A stretch of DNA of 64,000 nt, from the NCBI GenBank assembly GCA_934045905.1, contig OW203768.1, positions 4,616,316-4,680,315 on the forward strand, written 5' to 3'. Of the stretch, positions 36,262 through 48,571 are shown piece after piece. The notes beneath the pieces are model-generated. The model was given only the letters and a program-made list of their open reading frames with translations. It did not search any database and was not told where the DNA came from. The DNA is from Leuctra nigra. Lineage: Eukaryota; Arthropoda; Insecta; Plecoptera; Leuctridae. A program made the translations under genes and the position numbers. Each line of letters begins with the position of its first letter. Positions within the stretch are counted from its first letter, which is position 1.

Positions 36262-39200
36262 GGTGACTCCGGCGGCCCCATGGTCGTCAACGGCGAGGTT
36301 GTCGGTGTCGTGTCCTGGGGACGATGTTGTTTAATGTGACCTCCAGGGTGACTCCGGCGGCCCCATGGTCGTCGACGGCGAGGTTGTCGGTATCGTGTCC
36401 TGGGGACGATGTAACTCATGTTTGTTGCAACCTCCAGGGTGACTCCGGCGGCCCCATGGTCGTCGACGGCGAGGTTGTCGGTATCGTGTCCTGGGGACGT
36501 TGTAACTCATGTTTGTTGTGACCTCCAGGGTGACTTCGGCGGCCCCATGGTCGTCGACGGCGAGGTTGTCGGTATCGTGTCCTGGGGACGTTGTAACTCA
36601 TGTTTGTTGTGACCTCCAGGGTGACTTCGGCGGCCCCATGGTCGTCGACGGCGAGGTTGTCGGTATCGTGTCCTGGGGACGTTGTAACTCATGTTTGTTG
36701 TGACCTCCAGGGTGACTTCGGCGGCCCCATGGTCGTCGACGGCGAGGTTGTCGGCATCGTGTCCTGGGGACGATGTAACTCATGTTTGTTGTGACCTCCA
36801 GGGTGACTTCGGCGGCCCCATGGTCGTCAACGGCGAGGTTGTCGGTATCGTGTCCTGGGGACGATGTAACTCATGTTTGTTGTGACCTCCAGGGTGACTT
36901 CGGCGGCCCCATGGTCGTCAACGGCGAGGTTGTCGGTGTCGTGTCCTGGGGACGATGTAACTCATGTTTGTTGTGACCTCCAGGGTGACTCCGGCGGCCC
37001 CATGGTCTTCGACGGCGAGGTTGTCGGTATCGTGTCCTGGGGACGATGTAACTCATGTTTGTTGTGACCTCCAGGGTGACTCCGGCGGCCCCATGGTCGT
37101 CAACGGCGAGGTTGTCGGTGTCGTGTCTTGGGGACGATGTAACTTATGTTTGTTGTGACCTCCAGGGTGACTCCGGCGGCCCCATGGTCGTCAACGGCGA
37201 GGTTGTCGGTGTCGTGTCTTGGGAACGATGTAACTCATGTTTGTTGTGACCTCCAGGGTGACTCCGGCGGCCCCATGGTCGTCAACGGCGAGGTTGTCGG
37301 TGTCGTGTCTTGGGAACGATGTAACTCATGTTTGTTGTGACCTCCAGGGTGACTCCGGCGGCCCCATGGTCGTCAACGGCGAGGTTGTCGGTATCGTGTC
37401 CTGGGGACGATGTAACTCATGTTTGTTGTGACCTCCAGGGTGACTCCGGCGGCCCCATGGTCGTCAACGGCGAGGTTGTCGGTATCGTGTCCTGGGGACG
37501 ATGTAACTCATGTTTGTTGTGACCTCCAGGGTGACTCCGGCGGCCCCATGGTCGTCGACGGCGAGGTTGTCGGTATCGTGTCCTGGGGACGCTGTAACTC
37601 ATGTTTGTTGTGACCTCCAGGGTGACTCCGACGGCCCCATGGTCGTCAACGGCGAGGTTGTCGGTGTCGTGTCTTGGGAACGATGTAACTCATGTTTGTT
37701 GTGACCTCCAGGGTGACTCCGGCGGCCCCATGGTCGTCAACGGCGAGGTTGTCGGTATCGTGTCCTAGGGACGATGTAACTCATGTTTGTTGTGACCTCC
37801 AGGGTGACTCCGGCGGCCCCATGGTCGTCGACGGCGAGGTTGTCGGTATCGTGTCCTGGGGACGCTGTAACTCATGTTTGTTGTGACCTCCAGGGTGACT
37901 CCGGCGGCCCCATGGTCGTCGACGGCGAGGTTGTCGGTATCGTGTCTTGGGGACGATGTAACTCATGTTTGTTGTGACCTCCAGGGTGACTCCGACGGCC
38001 CCATGGTCGTCGACGGCGAGGTTGTCGGTATCGTGTCCTGGGGACGTTGTAACTCATGTTTGTTGTGACCTCCAGGGTGACTCCGGCGGCCCCATGGTCG
38101 TCAACGGCGAGGTTGTCGGTATCGTGTCCTGGGGACGATGTAACTCATGTTTGTTGTGACCTCCAGGGTGACTCCGGCGGCCCCATGGTCGTCAACGGCG
38201 AGGTTGTCGGTATCGTGTCCTGGGGACGATGTAACTCATGTTTGTTGTGACCTCCAGGGTGACTCCGGCGGCCCCATGGTCGTCAACGGCGAGGTTGTCG
38301 GTATCGTGTCCTGGGGACGATGTAACTCATGTTTGTTGTGACCTCCAGGGTGACTCCGGCGGCCCCATGGTCGTCAACGGCGAGGTTGTCGGTATCGTGT
38401 CTTGGGGACGATGTAACTCATGTTTGTTGTGACCTCCAGGGTGACTCCGGCGGCCCCATGGTCGTCGACGGCGAGGTTGTCGGTATCGTGTCTTGGGGAC
38501 GATGTAACTCATGTTTGTTGTGACCTCCAGGGTGACTCCGGCGGCCCCATGGTCGTCGACGGCGAGGTTGTCGGTATCGTGTCCTGGGGACGTTGTAACT
38601 CATGTTTGTTGTGACCTCCAGGGTGACTCCGACGGCCCCATGGTCGTCAACGGCGAGGTTGTCGGTATCGTGTCTTGGGGACGATGTAACTCATGTTTGT
38701 TGTGACCTCCAGGGTGACTCCGACGGCCCCATGGTCGTCAACGGCGAGGTTGTCGGTGTCGTGTCCTGGGGACGATGTAACTCATGTTTGTTGTGACCTC
38801 CAGGGTGACTCCGACGGCCCCATGGTCGTCAACGGCGAGGTTGTCGGTATCGTGTCCTGGGGACGATGTAACTCATGTTTGTTGTGACCTCCAGGGTGAC
38901 TCCGGCGGCCCCATGGTCGTCGACGGCGAGGTTGTCGGTATCGTGTCCTGGGGACGATGTAACTTATGTTTGTTGTGACCTCCAGGGTGACTCCGACGGC
39001 CCCATGGTCGTCGACGGCGAGGTTGTCGGTATCGTGTCCTGGGGACGATGTAACTCATGTTTGTTGTGACCTCCAGGGTGACTCCGACGGCCCCATGGTC
39101 GTCAACGGCGAGGTTGTCGGTATCGTGTCTTGGGGACGATGTAACTCATGTTTGTTGTGACCTCCAGGGTGACTCCGACGGCCCCATGGTCGTCGACGGC

Positions 39201-42200
39201 GAGGTTGTCGGTATCGTGTCCTGGGGACGATGTAACTCATGTTTGTTGTGACCTCCAGGGTGACTCCGACGGCCCCATGGTCGTCGACGGCGAGGTTGTC
39301 GGTATCGTGTCCTGGGGACGATGTAACTCATGTTTGTTGTGACCTCCAGGGTGACTCTGACGGCCCCATGGTCGTCGACGGCGAGGTTGTCGGTATCGTG
39401 TCTTGGGGACGATGTAACTCATGTTTGTTGTGACCTCCAGGGTGACTCCGGCGGCCCCATGGTCGTCGACGGCGAGGTTGTCGGTATCGTGTCCTGGGGA
39501 CGATGTAACTCATGTTTGTTGTGACCTCCAGGGTGACTCCGGCGGCCCCATGGTCGTCAACGGCGAGGTTGTCGGTATCGTGTCCTGGGGACGATGTAAC
39601 TCATGTTTGTTGTGACCTCCAGGGTGACTCCGACGGCCCCATGGTCGTCAACGGCGAGGTTGTCGGTATCGTGTCCTGGGGACGATGTAACTCATGTTTG
39701 TTGTGACCTCCAGGGTGACTCCGGCGGCCCCATGGTCGTCAACGGCGAGGTTGTCGGTATCGTGTCCTAGGGACGATGTAACTCATGTTTGTTGTGACCT
39801 CCAGGGTGACTCTGACGGCCCCCATGGTCGTCAACAGCGAGGTTGTCGGTATCGTGTCTTGGGGACGATGTAACTCATGTTTGTTGTGACCTCCAGGGTG
39901 ACTCCGACGGCCCCATGGTCGTCAACGGCGAGGTTGTCGGTATCGTGTCCTGGGGACGATGTAACTCATGTTTGTTGTGACCTCCAGGGTGACTCCGGCG
40001 GCCCCATGGTCGTCGACGGCGAGGTTGTCGGTATCGTGTCCTAGGGACGATGTAACTCATGTTTGTTGTGACCTCCAGGGTGACTCCGGCGGCCCCATGG
40101 TCGTCAACGGCGAGGTTGTCGGTATCGTGTCTTGGGGACGATGTAACTCATGTTTGTTGTGACCTCCAGGGTGACTCCGGCGGCCCCATGGTCGTCAACG
40201 GCGAGGTTGTCGGTATCGTGTCCTGGGGACGATGTTGTTTAATGTGACCTCCAGGGTGACTCCGGCGGCCCCATGGTCGTCGACGGCGAGGTTGTCGGTG
40301 TCGTGTCCTGGGGACGATGTAACTCATGTTTGTTGTGACCTCCAGGGTGACTCTGACGGCCCCATGGTCGTCAACGGCGAGGTTGTCGGTATCGTGTCCT
40401 GGGGACGATGTAACTCATGTTTGTTGTGACCTCCAGGGTGACTCCGACGGCCCCATGGTCGTCAACGGCGAGGTTGTCGGTATCGTGTCTTGGGGACGAT
40501 GTAACTCATGTTTGTTGTGACCTCCAGGGTGACTCCGGCGGCCCCATGGTCGTCAACGGCGAGGTTGTCGGTATCGTGTCCTGGGGACGATGTAACTCAT
40601 GTTTGTTGTGACCTCCAGGGTGACTCCGACGGCCCCATGGTCGTCAACGGCGAGGTTGTCGGTGTCGTGTCCTGGGGACGATGTAACTCATGTTTGTTGT
40701 GACCTCCAGGGTGACTCCGACGGCCCCATGGTCGTCAACGGCGAGGTTGTCGGTGTCGTGTCCTGGGGACGATGTAACTCATGTTTGTTGTGACCTCCAG
40801 GGTGACTCTGACGGCCCCATGGTCGTCAACGGCGAGGTTGTCGGTATCGTGTCCTGGGGACGATGTTGTTTAATGTGACCTCCAGGGTGACTCCGGCGGC
40901 CCCATGGTCGTCGACGGCGAGGTTGTCGGTGTCGTGTCCTGGGGACGATGTAACTCATGTTTGTTGTGACCTCCAGGGTGACTCCGACGGCCCCATGGTC
41001 GTCAACGGCGAGGTTGTCGGTGTCGTGTCCTGGGGACGATGTAACTCATGTTTGTTGTGACCTCCAGGGTGACTCCGACGGCCCCATGGTCGTCAACGGC
41101 GAGGTTGTCGGTGTCGTGTCCTGGGGACGATGTAACTCATGTTTGTTGTGACCTCCAGGGTGACTCTGACGGCCCCATGGTCGTCAACGGCGAGGTTGTC
41201 GGTATCGTGTCCTGGGGACGATGTTGTTTAATGTGACCTCCAGGGTGACTCCGGCGGCCCCATGGTCGTCGACGGCGAGGTTGTCGGTGTCGTGTCCTGG
41301 GGACGATGTAACTCATGTTTGTTGTGACCTCCAGGGTGACTCTGACGGCCCCATGGTCGTCGACGGCGAGGTTGTTGGTATCGTGTCTTGGGGACGATGT
41401 AACTCATGTTTGTTGTGACCTCCAGGGTGACTCTGGCGGCCCCATGGTCGTCAACGGCGAGGTTGTCGGTATCGTGTCTTGGGGACGATGTAACTCATGT
41501 TTGTTGTGACCTCCAGGGTGACTCCGGCGGCCCCATGGTCGTCGACGGCGAGGTTGTCGGTATCGTGTCCTGGGGACGATGTTGTTTAATGTGACCTCCA
41601 GGGTGACTCCGGCGGCCCCATGGTCGTCGACGGCGAGGTTGTCGGTGTCGTGTCCTGGGGACGATGTAACTCATGTTTGTTGTGACCTCCAGGGTGACTC
41701 CGGCGGCCCCATGGTCGTCGACGGCGAGGTTGTCGGTATCGTGTCCTGGGGACGATGTAACTCATGTTTGTTGTGACCTCCAGGGTGACTCTGACGGCCC
41801 CATGGTCGTCGACGGCGAGGTTGTCGGTATCGTGTCTTGGGGACGATGTAACTCATGTTTGTTGTGACCTCCAGGGTGACTCCGGCGGCCCCATGGTCGT
41901 CGACGGCGAGGTTGTCGGTATCGTGTCCTGGGGACGATGTTGTTTAATGTGACCTCCAGGGTGACTCCGGCGGCCCCATGGTCGTCAACGGCGAGGTTGT
42001 CGGTATCGTGTCCTGGGGACGATGTAACTCATGTTTGTTGTGACCTCCAGGGTGACTCCGGCGGCCCCATGGTCGTCAACGGCGAGGTTGTCGGTATCGT
42101 GTCTTGGGGACGATGTAACTCATGTTTGTTGTGACCTCCAGGGTGACTCCGACGGCCCCATGGTCGTCAACGGCGAGGTTGTCGGTATCGTGTCCTGGGG

Positions 42201-45200
42201 ACGATGTAACTCATGTTTGTTGTGACCTCCAGGGTGACTCCGGCGGCCCCATGGTCGTCGACGGCGAGGTTGTCGGTATCGTGTCCTAGGGACGATGTAA
42301 CTCATGTTTGTTGTGACCTCCAGGGTGACTCTGACGGCCCCATGGTCGTCAACGGCGAGGTTGTCGGTATCGTGTCCTGGGGACGATGTTGTTTAATGTG
42401 ACCTCCAGGGTGACTCCGGCGGCCCCATGGTCGTCGACGGCGAGGTTGTCGGTGTCGTGTCCTGGGGACGATGTAACTCATGTTTGTTGTGACCTCCAGG
42501 GTGACTCCGGCGGCCCCATGGTCGTCAACGGCGAGGTTGTCGGTATCGTGTCCTGGGGACGATGTAACTCATGTTTGTTGTGACCTCCAGGGTGACTCCG
42601 GCGGCCCCATGGTCGTCGACGGCGAGGTTGTCGGTATCGTGTCCTGGGGACGATGTTGTTTAATGTGACCTCCAGGGTGACTCCGGCGGCCCCATGGTCG
42701 TCGACGGCGAGGTTGTCGGTGTCGTGTCCTGGGGACGATGTAACTCATGTTTGTTGTGACCTCCAGGGTGACTCCGGCGGCCCCATGGTCGTCGACGGCG
42801 AGGTTGTCGGTATCGTGTCCTGGGGACGATGTAACTCATGTTTGTTGTGACCTCCAGGGTGACTCCGGCGGCCCCATGGTCGTCAACGGCGAGGTTGTCG
42901 GTATCGTGTCCTGGGGACGATGTAACTCATGTTTGTTGTGACCTCCAGGGTGACTCTGACGGCCCCATGGTCGTCGACGGCGAGGTTGTCGGTATCGTGT
43001 CTTGGGGACGATGTAACTCATGTTTGTTGTGACCTCCAGGGTGACTCCGGCGGCCCCATGGTCGTCGACGGCGAGGTTGTCGGTATCGTGTCCTGGGGAC
43101 GATGTTGTTTAATGTGACCTCCAGGGTGACTCCGGCGGCCCCATGGTCGTCAACGGCGAGGTTGTCGGTATCGTGTCCTGGGGACGATGTAACTCATGTT
43201 TGTTGTGACCTCCAGGGTGACTCCGGCGGCCCCATGGTCGTCAACGGCGAGGTTGTCGGTATCGTGTCTTGGGGACGATGTAACTCATGTTTGTTGTGAC
43301 CTCCAGGGTGACTCCGACGGCCCCATGGTCGTCAACGGCGAGGTTGTCGGTATCGTGTCCTGGGGACGATGTAACTCATGTTTGTTGTGACCTCCAGGGT
43401 GACTCCGGCGGCCCCATGGTCGTCGACGGCGAGGTTGTCGGTATCGTGTCCTAGGGACGATGTAACTCATGTTTGTTGTGACCTCCAGGGTGACTCTGAC
43501 GGCCCCATGGTCGTCAACGGCGAGGTTGTCGGTATCGTGTCCTGGGGACGATGTTGTTTAATGTGACCTCCAGGGTGACTCCGGCGGCCCCATGGTCGTC
43601 GACGGCGAGGTTGTCGGTGTCGTGTCCTGGGGACGATGTAACTCATGTTTGTTGTGACCTCCAGGGTGACTCCGGCGGCCCCATGGTCGTCAACGGCGAG
43701 GTTGTCGGTATCGTGTCCTGGGGACGATGTAACTCATGTTTGTTGTGACCTCCAGGGTGACTCCGGCGGCCCCATGGTCGTCGACGGCGAGGTTGTCGGT
43801 GTCGTGTCCTGGGGACGATGTAACTCATGTTTGTTGTGACCTCCAGGGTGACTCCGGCGGCCCCATGGTCGTCAACGGCGAGGTTGTCGGTATCGTGTCC
43901 TGGGGACGATGTAACTCATGTTTGTTGTGACCTCCAGGGTGACTCCGACGGCCCCATGGTCGTCAACGGCGAGGTTGTCGGCATCGTGTCTTGGGGACGA
44001 TGTAACTCATGTTTGTTGTGACCTCCAGGGTGACTCCGGCGGCCCCATGGTCGTCAACGGCGAGGTTGTCGGTATCGTGTCCTGGGGACGATGTAACTCA
44101 TGTTTGTTGTGACCTCCAGGGTGACTCTGACGGCCCCATGGTCGTCAACGGCGAGGTTGTCGGTATCGTGTCCTAGGGACGATGTAACTCATGTTTGTTG
44201 TGACCTCCAGGGTGACTCCGGCGGCCCCATGGTCGTCGACGGCGAGGTTGTCGGTATCGTGTCCTGGGGACGATGTTGTTTAATGTGACCTCCAGGGTGA
44301 CTCCGGCGGCCCCATGGTCGTCGACGGCGAGGTTGTCGGTGTCGTGTCCTGGGGACGATGTAACTCATGTTTGTTGTGACCTCCAGGGTGACTCCGGCGG
44401 CCCCATGGTCGTCAACGGCGAGGTTGTCGGTATCGTGTCCTGGGGACGATGTTGTTTAATGTGACCTCCAGGGTGACTCCGGCGGCCCCATGGTCGTCGA
44501 CGGCGAGGTTGTCGGTGTCGTGTCCTGGGGACGATGTAACTCATGTTTGTTGTGACCTCCAGGGTGACTCTGACGGCCCCATGGTCGTCAACGGCGAGGT
44601 TGTCGGTATCGTGTCTTGGGGACGATGTAACTCATGTTTGTTGTGACCTCCAGGGTGACTCCGGCGGCCCCATGGTCGTCAACGGCGAGGTTGTCGGTAT
44701 CGTGTCCTGGGGACGATGTAACTCATGTTTGTTGTGACCTCCAGGGTGACTCCGGCGGCCCCATGGTCGTCGACGGCGAGGTTGTCGGTATCGTGTCCTG
44801 GGGACGATGTTGTTTAATGTGACCTCCAGGGTGACTCCGGCGGCCCCATGGTCGTCGACGGCGAGGTTGTCGGTGTCGTGTCCTGGGGACGATGTAACTC
44901 ATGTTTGTTGTGACCTCCAGGGTGACTCCGGCGGCCCCATGGTCGTCAACGGCGAGGTCGTCGGTATCGTGTCCTGGGGACGATGTAACTCATGTTTGTT
45001 GTGACCTCCAGGGTGACTCCGGCGGCCCCATGGTCGTCGACGGCGAGGTTGTCGGTGTCGTGTCCTGGGGACGATGTAACTCATGTTTGTTGTGACCTCC
45101 AGGGTGACTCCGACGGCCCCATGGTCGTCGACGGCGAGGTTGTCGGTATCGTGTCCTGGGGACGATGTAACTCATGTTTGTTGTGACCTCCAGGGTGACT

Positions 45201-46285
45201 CCGGCGGCCCCATGGTCGTCAACGGCGAGGTTGTCGGTATCGTGTCCTGGGGACGATGTAACTCATGTTTGTTGTGACCTCCAGGGTGACTCCGGCGGCC
45301 CCATGGTCGTCAACGGCGAGGTTGTCGGTATCGTGTCCTGGGGACGATGTAACTCATGTTTGTTGTGACCTCCAGGGTGACTCCGGCGGCCCCATGGTCG
45401 TCGACGGCGAGGTTGTCGGTATCGTGTCCTGGGGACGATGTAACTCATGTTTGTTGTGACCTCCAGGGTGACTCCGGCGGCCCCATGGTCGTCAACGGCG
45501 AGGTTGTCGGTATCGTGTCCTGGGGACGATGTAACTCATGTTTGTTGTGACCTCCAGGGTGACTCCGGCGGCCCCATGGTCGTCAACGGCGAGGTTGTCG
45601 GTATCGTGTCTTGGGGACGATGTAACTCATGTTTGTTGTGACCTCCAGGGTGACTCCGGCGGCCCCATGGTCGTCAACGGCGAGGTTGTCGGTATCGTGT
45701 CCTGGGGACGATGTAACTCATGTTTGTTGTGACCTCCAGGGTGACTCCGGCGGCCCCATGGTCGTCAACGGCGAGGTTGTCGGTATCGTGTCCTGGGGAC
45801 GATGTAACTCATGTTTGTTGTGACCTCCAGGGTGACTCCGGCGGCCCCATGGTCGTCGACGGCGAGGTTGTCGGTATCGTGTCCTGGGGACGATGTAACT
45901 CATGTTTGTTGTGACCTCCAGGGTGACTCCGGCGGCCCCATGGTCGTCGACGGCGAGGTTGTCGGTATCGTGTCCTGGGGACGATGTAACTTATGTTTGT
46001 TGTGACCTCCAGGGTGACTCTGGCGGCCCCATGGTCGTCAACGGCGAGGTTGTCGGTATCGTGTCTTGGGGACGATGTAACTCATGTTTGTTGTGACCTC
46101 CAGGGTGACTCCGGCGGCCCCATGGTCGTCAACGGCGAGGTTGTCGGTATCGTGTCCTGGGGACGATGTAACTCATGTTTGTTGTGACCTCCAGGGTGAC
46201 TCCGGCGGCCCCATGGTCGTCAACGGCGAGGTTGTCGGTGTCGTGTCTTGGGGACGATGTAACTCATGTTTGTTGTGACCTCCAG
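36262..46285 (+). repeat. 112-copy array of catalytic-Ser exon fragment (copy C, exon 6)
   Basis: Exon starts from 36262 to 46286: 10024 bp. I count 13 short units of 85 bp (gatgttgtttaatgtgacc, near 36324, 40232, 40863, 41221, 41579, 41937, 42386, 42653, 43102, 43551, 44273, 44449, 44807) and one extra C at about 39813. Then 10024 + 78 - 1 = 10101 = 111 x 91, so 112 copies. Spacings between short units (358, 449, 267, 631, 722, 176) all equal n x 91 + 85, which is higher-order structure. Early copies carry gacttcggc (GDFGGP); later ones often gactccgacggc (GDSDGP). TAG-for-Trp copies recur. Confidence 0.96.
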
Positions 46286-46424
46286 GGTGACTCCGGCGGC
46301 CCCATGGTCGTCGACGGCGAGGTTGTCGGTATCGTGTCTTGGGGACGATGCGGTGAACCCGGCTTCCCTGGAGTTTACACCAGAGTCTCTTCTGTCAGAG
46401 TTTGGATTAACACCAACTCTCCAG

Positions 46425-46430
46425 AATAAA
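46425..46430 (+). terminator. AATAAA overlapping the stop codon of C
   Basis: The gene ends ccagaataaataaaaatg: the TAA stop (46427-46429) lies inside AATAAA, and a TAAA run follows. If used, the 3' UTR would be very short. The last exon of A and B has no such signal. Confidence 0.5.
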
Positions 46431-46909
46431 TAAAAATGTGTTGAACATTTGTCATATTATATAATTGAAAGTTGAACATGACTTCATTTCCCCAAGTTGA
46501 AATTCCCGTCCCTAGTTAAAATTCAAACGAAAAAGTGACTATAAGTAGAAGGTTATGATATTTTTTTACGTCAATGATCATGATATGTATGAAGGCATGC
46601 GTTGATAATTGTACCTATAACTGAGACTAACTTGATAATTTCGTAAATATTATTCTCAACAATGTTTTGATGTGAGTAGGTAAGCTTTACGAAGTGTAAA
46701 TAGAAATGCCAGAGTAAGGTCAAAGTGTTTTGAAGAGTTGTTTCTTGTTTCTCTTCAACCAACATACATATTCCTCAACTAATTAAGCATTGCCAATTTC
46801 TACCTGTACTTTAAATAATGAATGATGGTGTGATTAGTGTGTCCACACAATTTTTCTGTGATATAGCTGAAATTTTACTTGCATGTACAGATTGAATAGT
46901 TTTTGTTGG

Positions 46910-48016
46910 ATAATTAAGCGAGCGGAGCGAGCGTCTCCACTTGAAACTTATGGCTCGAATCTCTGTTTTTTTTGTGTGTATTTGTGCATTTGGCGTCTCC
47001 TGCCAAACGAAGTAATGGATCAGGCCAATTTTTTCACACAACTTAAATTACTATTCTCGTTATGGTCAAAATGATTTTCAGAAAGTTCGCTCCATTGGTT
47101 GCATCGGAAACTTGATGTGTAGTTATAGTTAGCTTGGCAATGGGGATGAAGGAAACCTTGTGTATATAACTGCAATAGTTTGACCGATCATCACCAAATT
47201 TTGCAAGGTTATGTGTACCAGCATTATAAGTGATTTTTTACAAATCTGTAATGAGCTTCAAGAGTAATCGAGATTTTACTGACATTTGTATACTTAATTT
47301 AAAACGGCCTATAGCCACATCACCATTTGACCTATCAAATGGTCTTCGATTAATCTGATCAATCAAACTCATATTTTGCATGGTCGTTCAGACCAACACT
47401 GTCTCTTATTTTACAAATTTTCAGCCCTACCAGTCAAGAACATAGATGCACTTATTGACAGTTTTAAAAACTGTCAGAAATGACATTTCAAAACAGAAAT
47501 TCCACTGCATTCTGGGTTGCTCTATGTAGCAAAGCAAAGTTTATAGATGGCTATTCTCAATATCAATGTAAGACAGATTCTTTTCTTAGTGGATCATATT
47601 GCAATACATAAAGTAGTCAAAATGTAATGTAGGTATTTCATATACATAGGTATAGGTATACCTTAACTAAAATAATTTATTTTACTATATGGATTGTGTT
47701 TCACAGTTATGAAAACAACGTTTTGACTAGATAGCATCATATTTTACACATTTCCAGCCCAATCGGTCAAGAATTTACAGACTTTTTGCTGTTTTAAGTG
47801 TTTGAATATCTGTCCAAAGAGATTGATGGAAAAATATCATTATACAATAATCTGTTATTTAATTGATCCAGAGTGTTTATGAAAAGTTGCAAGGAAAATT
47901 GGTAATAAATAATGTATAGTTAGTTATCTTTGATTGAATGGATCGTGCTATGATTGGCGATGTCGTGCGTGTCGGTGCTCGCTCATCAACGCGTTACACC
48001 GAGCGTTTTCCTAGTA
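46910..48016. mobile_element. Dispersed element between C and D
   Basis: Starts near ttaagcgagcggagcgagcg and ends ggtgctcgctcatcaacgcg, ttacaccgagcgttttcctag (48016). The inner order matches the intron 3 element of B/C, but longer and more diverged. There is no open frame of note. The surrounding 46.43-46.9 kb and 48.0-48.5 kb are AT-rich and unassigned. Confidence 0.55.
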
Positions 48017-48571
48017 TAATAACACATTGCCAATGTTGTTACGTCTTAAGAAAAAACGATTCTCGGCGAAATCAGGAATAATGAACATTTTAGATTTGTT
48101 TTGAATGAGTTGTCAAAGGTATGTTGATCAGAGGGGAGTCTCGTTTGCTGTTGTTGCACTTGCCGTTGCTCTCTATCAATAGTTACGATACACTGAGCGT
48201 TTTCCTAGTTATACACTCAAGAAGTATTAATCAAAATCAGTTCCTGTAAGAACATTTTTAATATGAATTTAATTAGAATATCGGTTTTCTGGTCTCTATT
48301 TGTATTTATAATCAAAAATAAATGTGTACGATACTTCAAACTGAAATACAAATATCATTTGTCTAAAATTGCCTCAATAATTATCATTTTTTTGCATATG
48401 TCCGAAGTACAAATGATTAGATGTGTGCGATACGCTTGATATTTCGACCGGCAATTAAACTTGAGAGCTTATCACCGCCTGCGTCAACGGTTCGGGTTTT
48501 ACACTCCACAAGCCGACCACGTGATCGGAGAGCGAGAGCGAAGATACAGGTATAGACAAGTGCAAGCAGTC

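Larger units (their letters stand above)
27226..46429 (+). pseudogene. Trypsin copy C, frameshifted and with a lost acceptor
   Basis: Exons homologous to B: 27226-27271, 28298-28400, 33401-33625, 35200-35313, 36066-36212, 46286-46429. Exon 2 is 103 nt, not 104: ggaggtaggaacgcc in B is ggaggtagaacgcc here. [11 protein letters not shown] thus becomes [14 protein letters not shown]. Joined to any exon 3 copy, the frame reads RFP and stops. Separately, the last exon 3 copy, the only one attached to the full exon, has cttcccg in place of cttccag, so its AG is lost. The remaining exons are open. The last exon differs from A and B ([30 protein letters not shown]), so the 3' end comes from another paralogue. 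Triad residues would be present if frame and splicing were restored. Sequencing error is the main alternative for the 1-bp lesion. Confidence 0.8.

Noticed and set aside
1..46285. CRISPR-like or other prokaryotic direct-repeat arrays
   Set aside because: Units are exon fragments with splice acceptors, there are no unique spacers, and the surroundings are plainly eukaryotic.
1..46285. Dozens of 60-95 codon frames across the 91-bp arrays, both strands, starting MFVVTSRV or MSYIVPRT
   Set aside because: They are shifted or reverse readings of the same exon fragment. The only supported frame is GDSGGPMVV.
1..46285. Arrays as pure assembly artefacts
   Set aside because: Copies differ by consistent linked variants, show higher-order blocks and have different unit sizes at different exons. 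A simple assembly loop would give identical copies. Exact copy numbers could still be wrong.
1..46285. Each 91-bp unit as a separate micro-exon (donor GAT/gtaact)
   Set aside because: The implied intron between neighbours would be only about 27 bp, too short to splice, and the 64-nt exon would break the frame.
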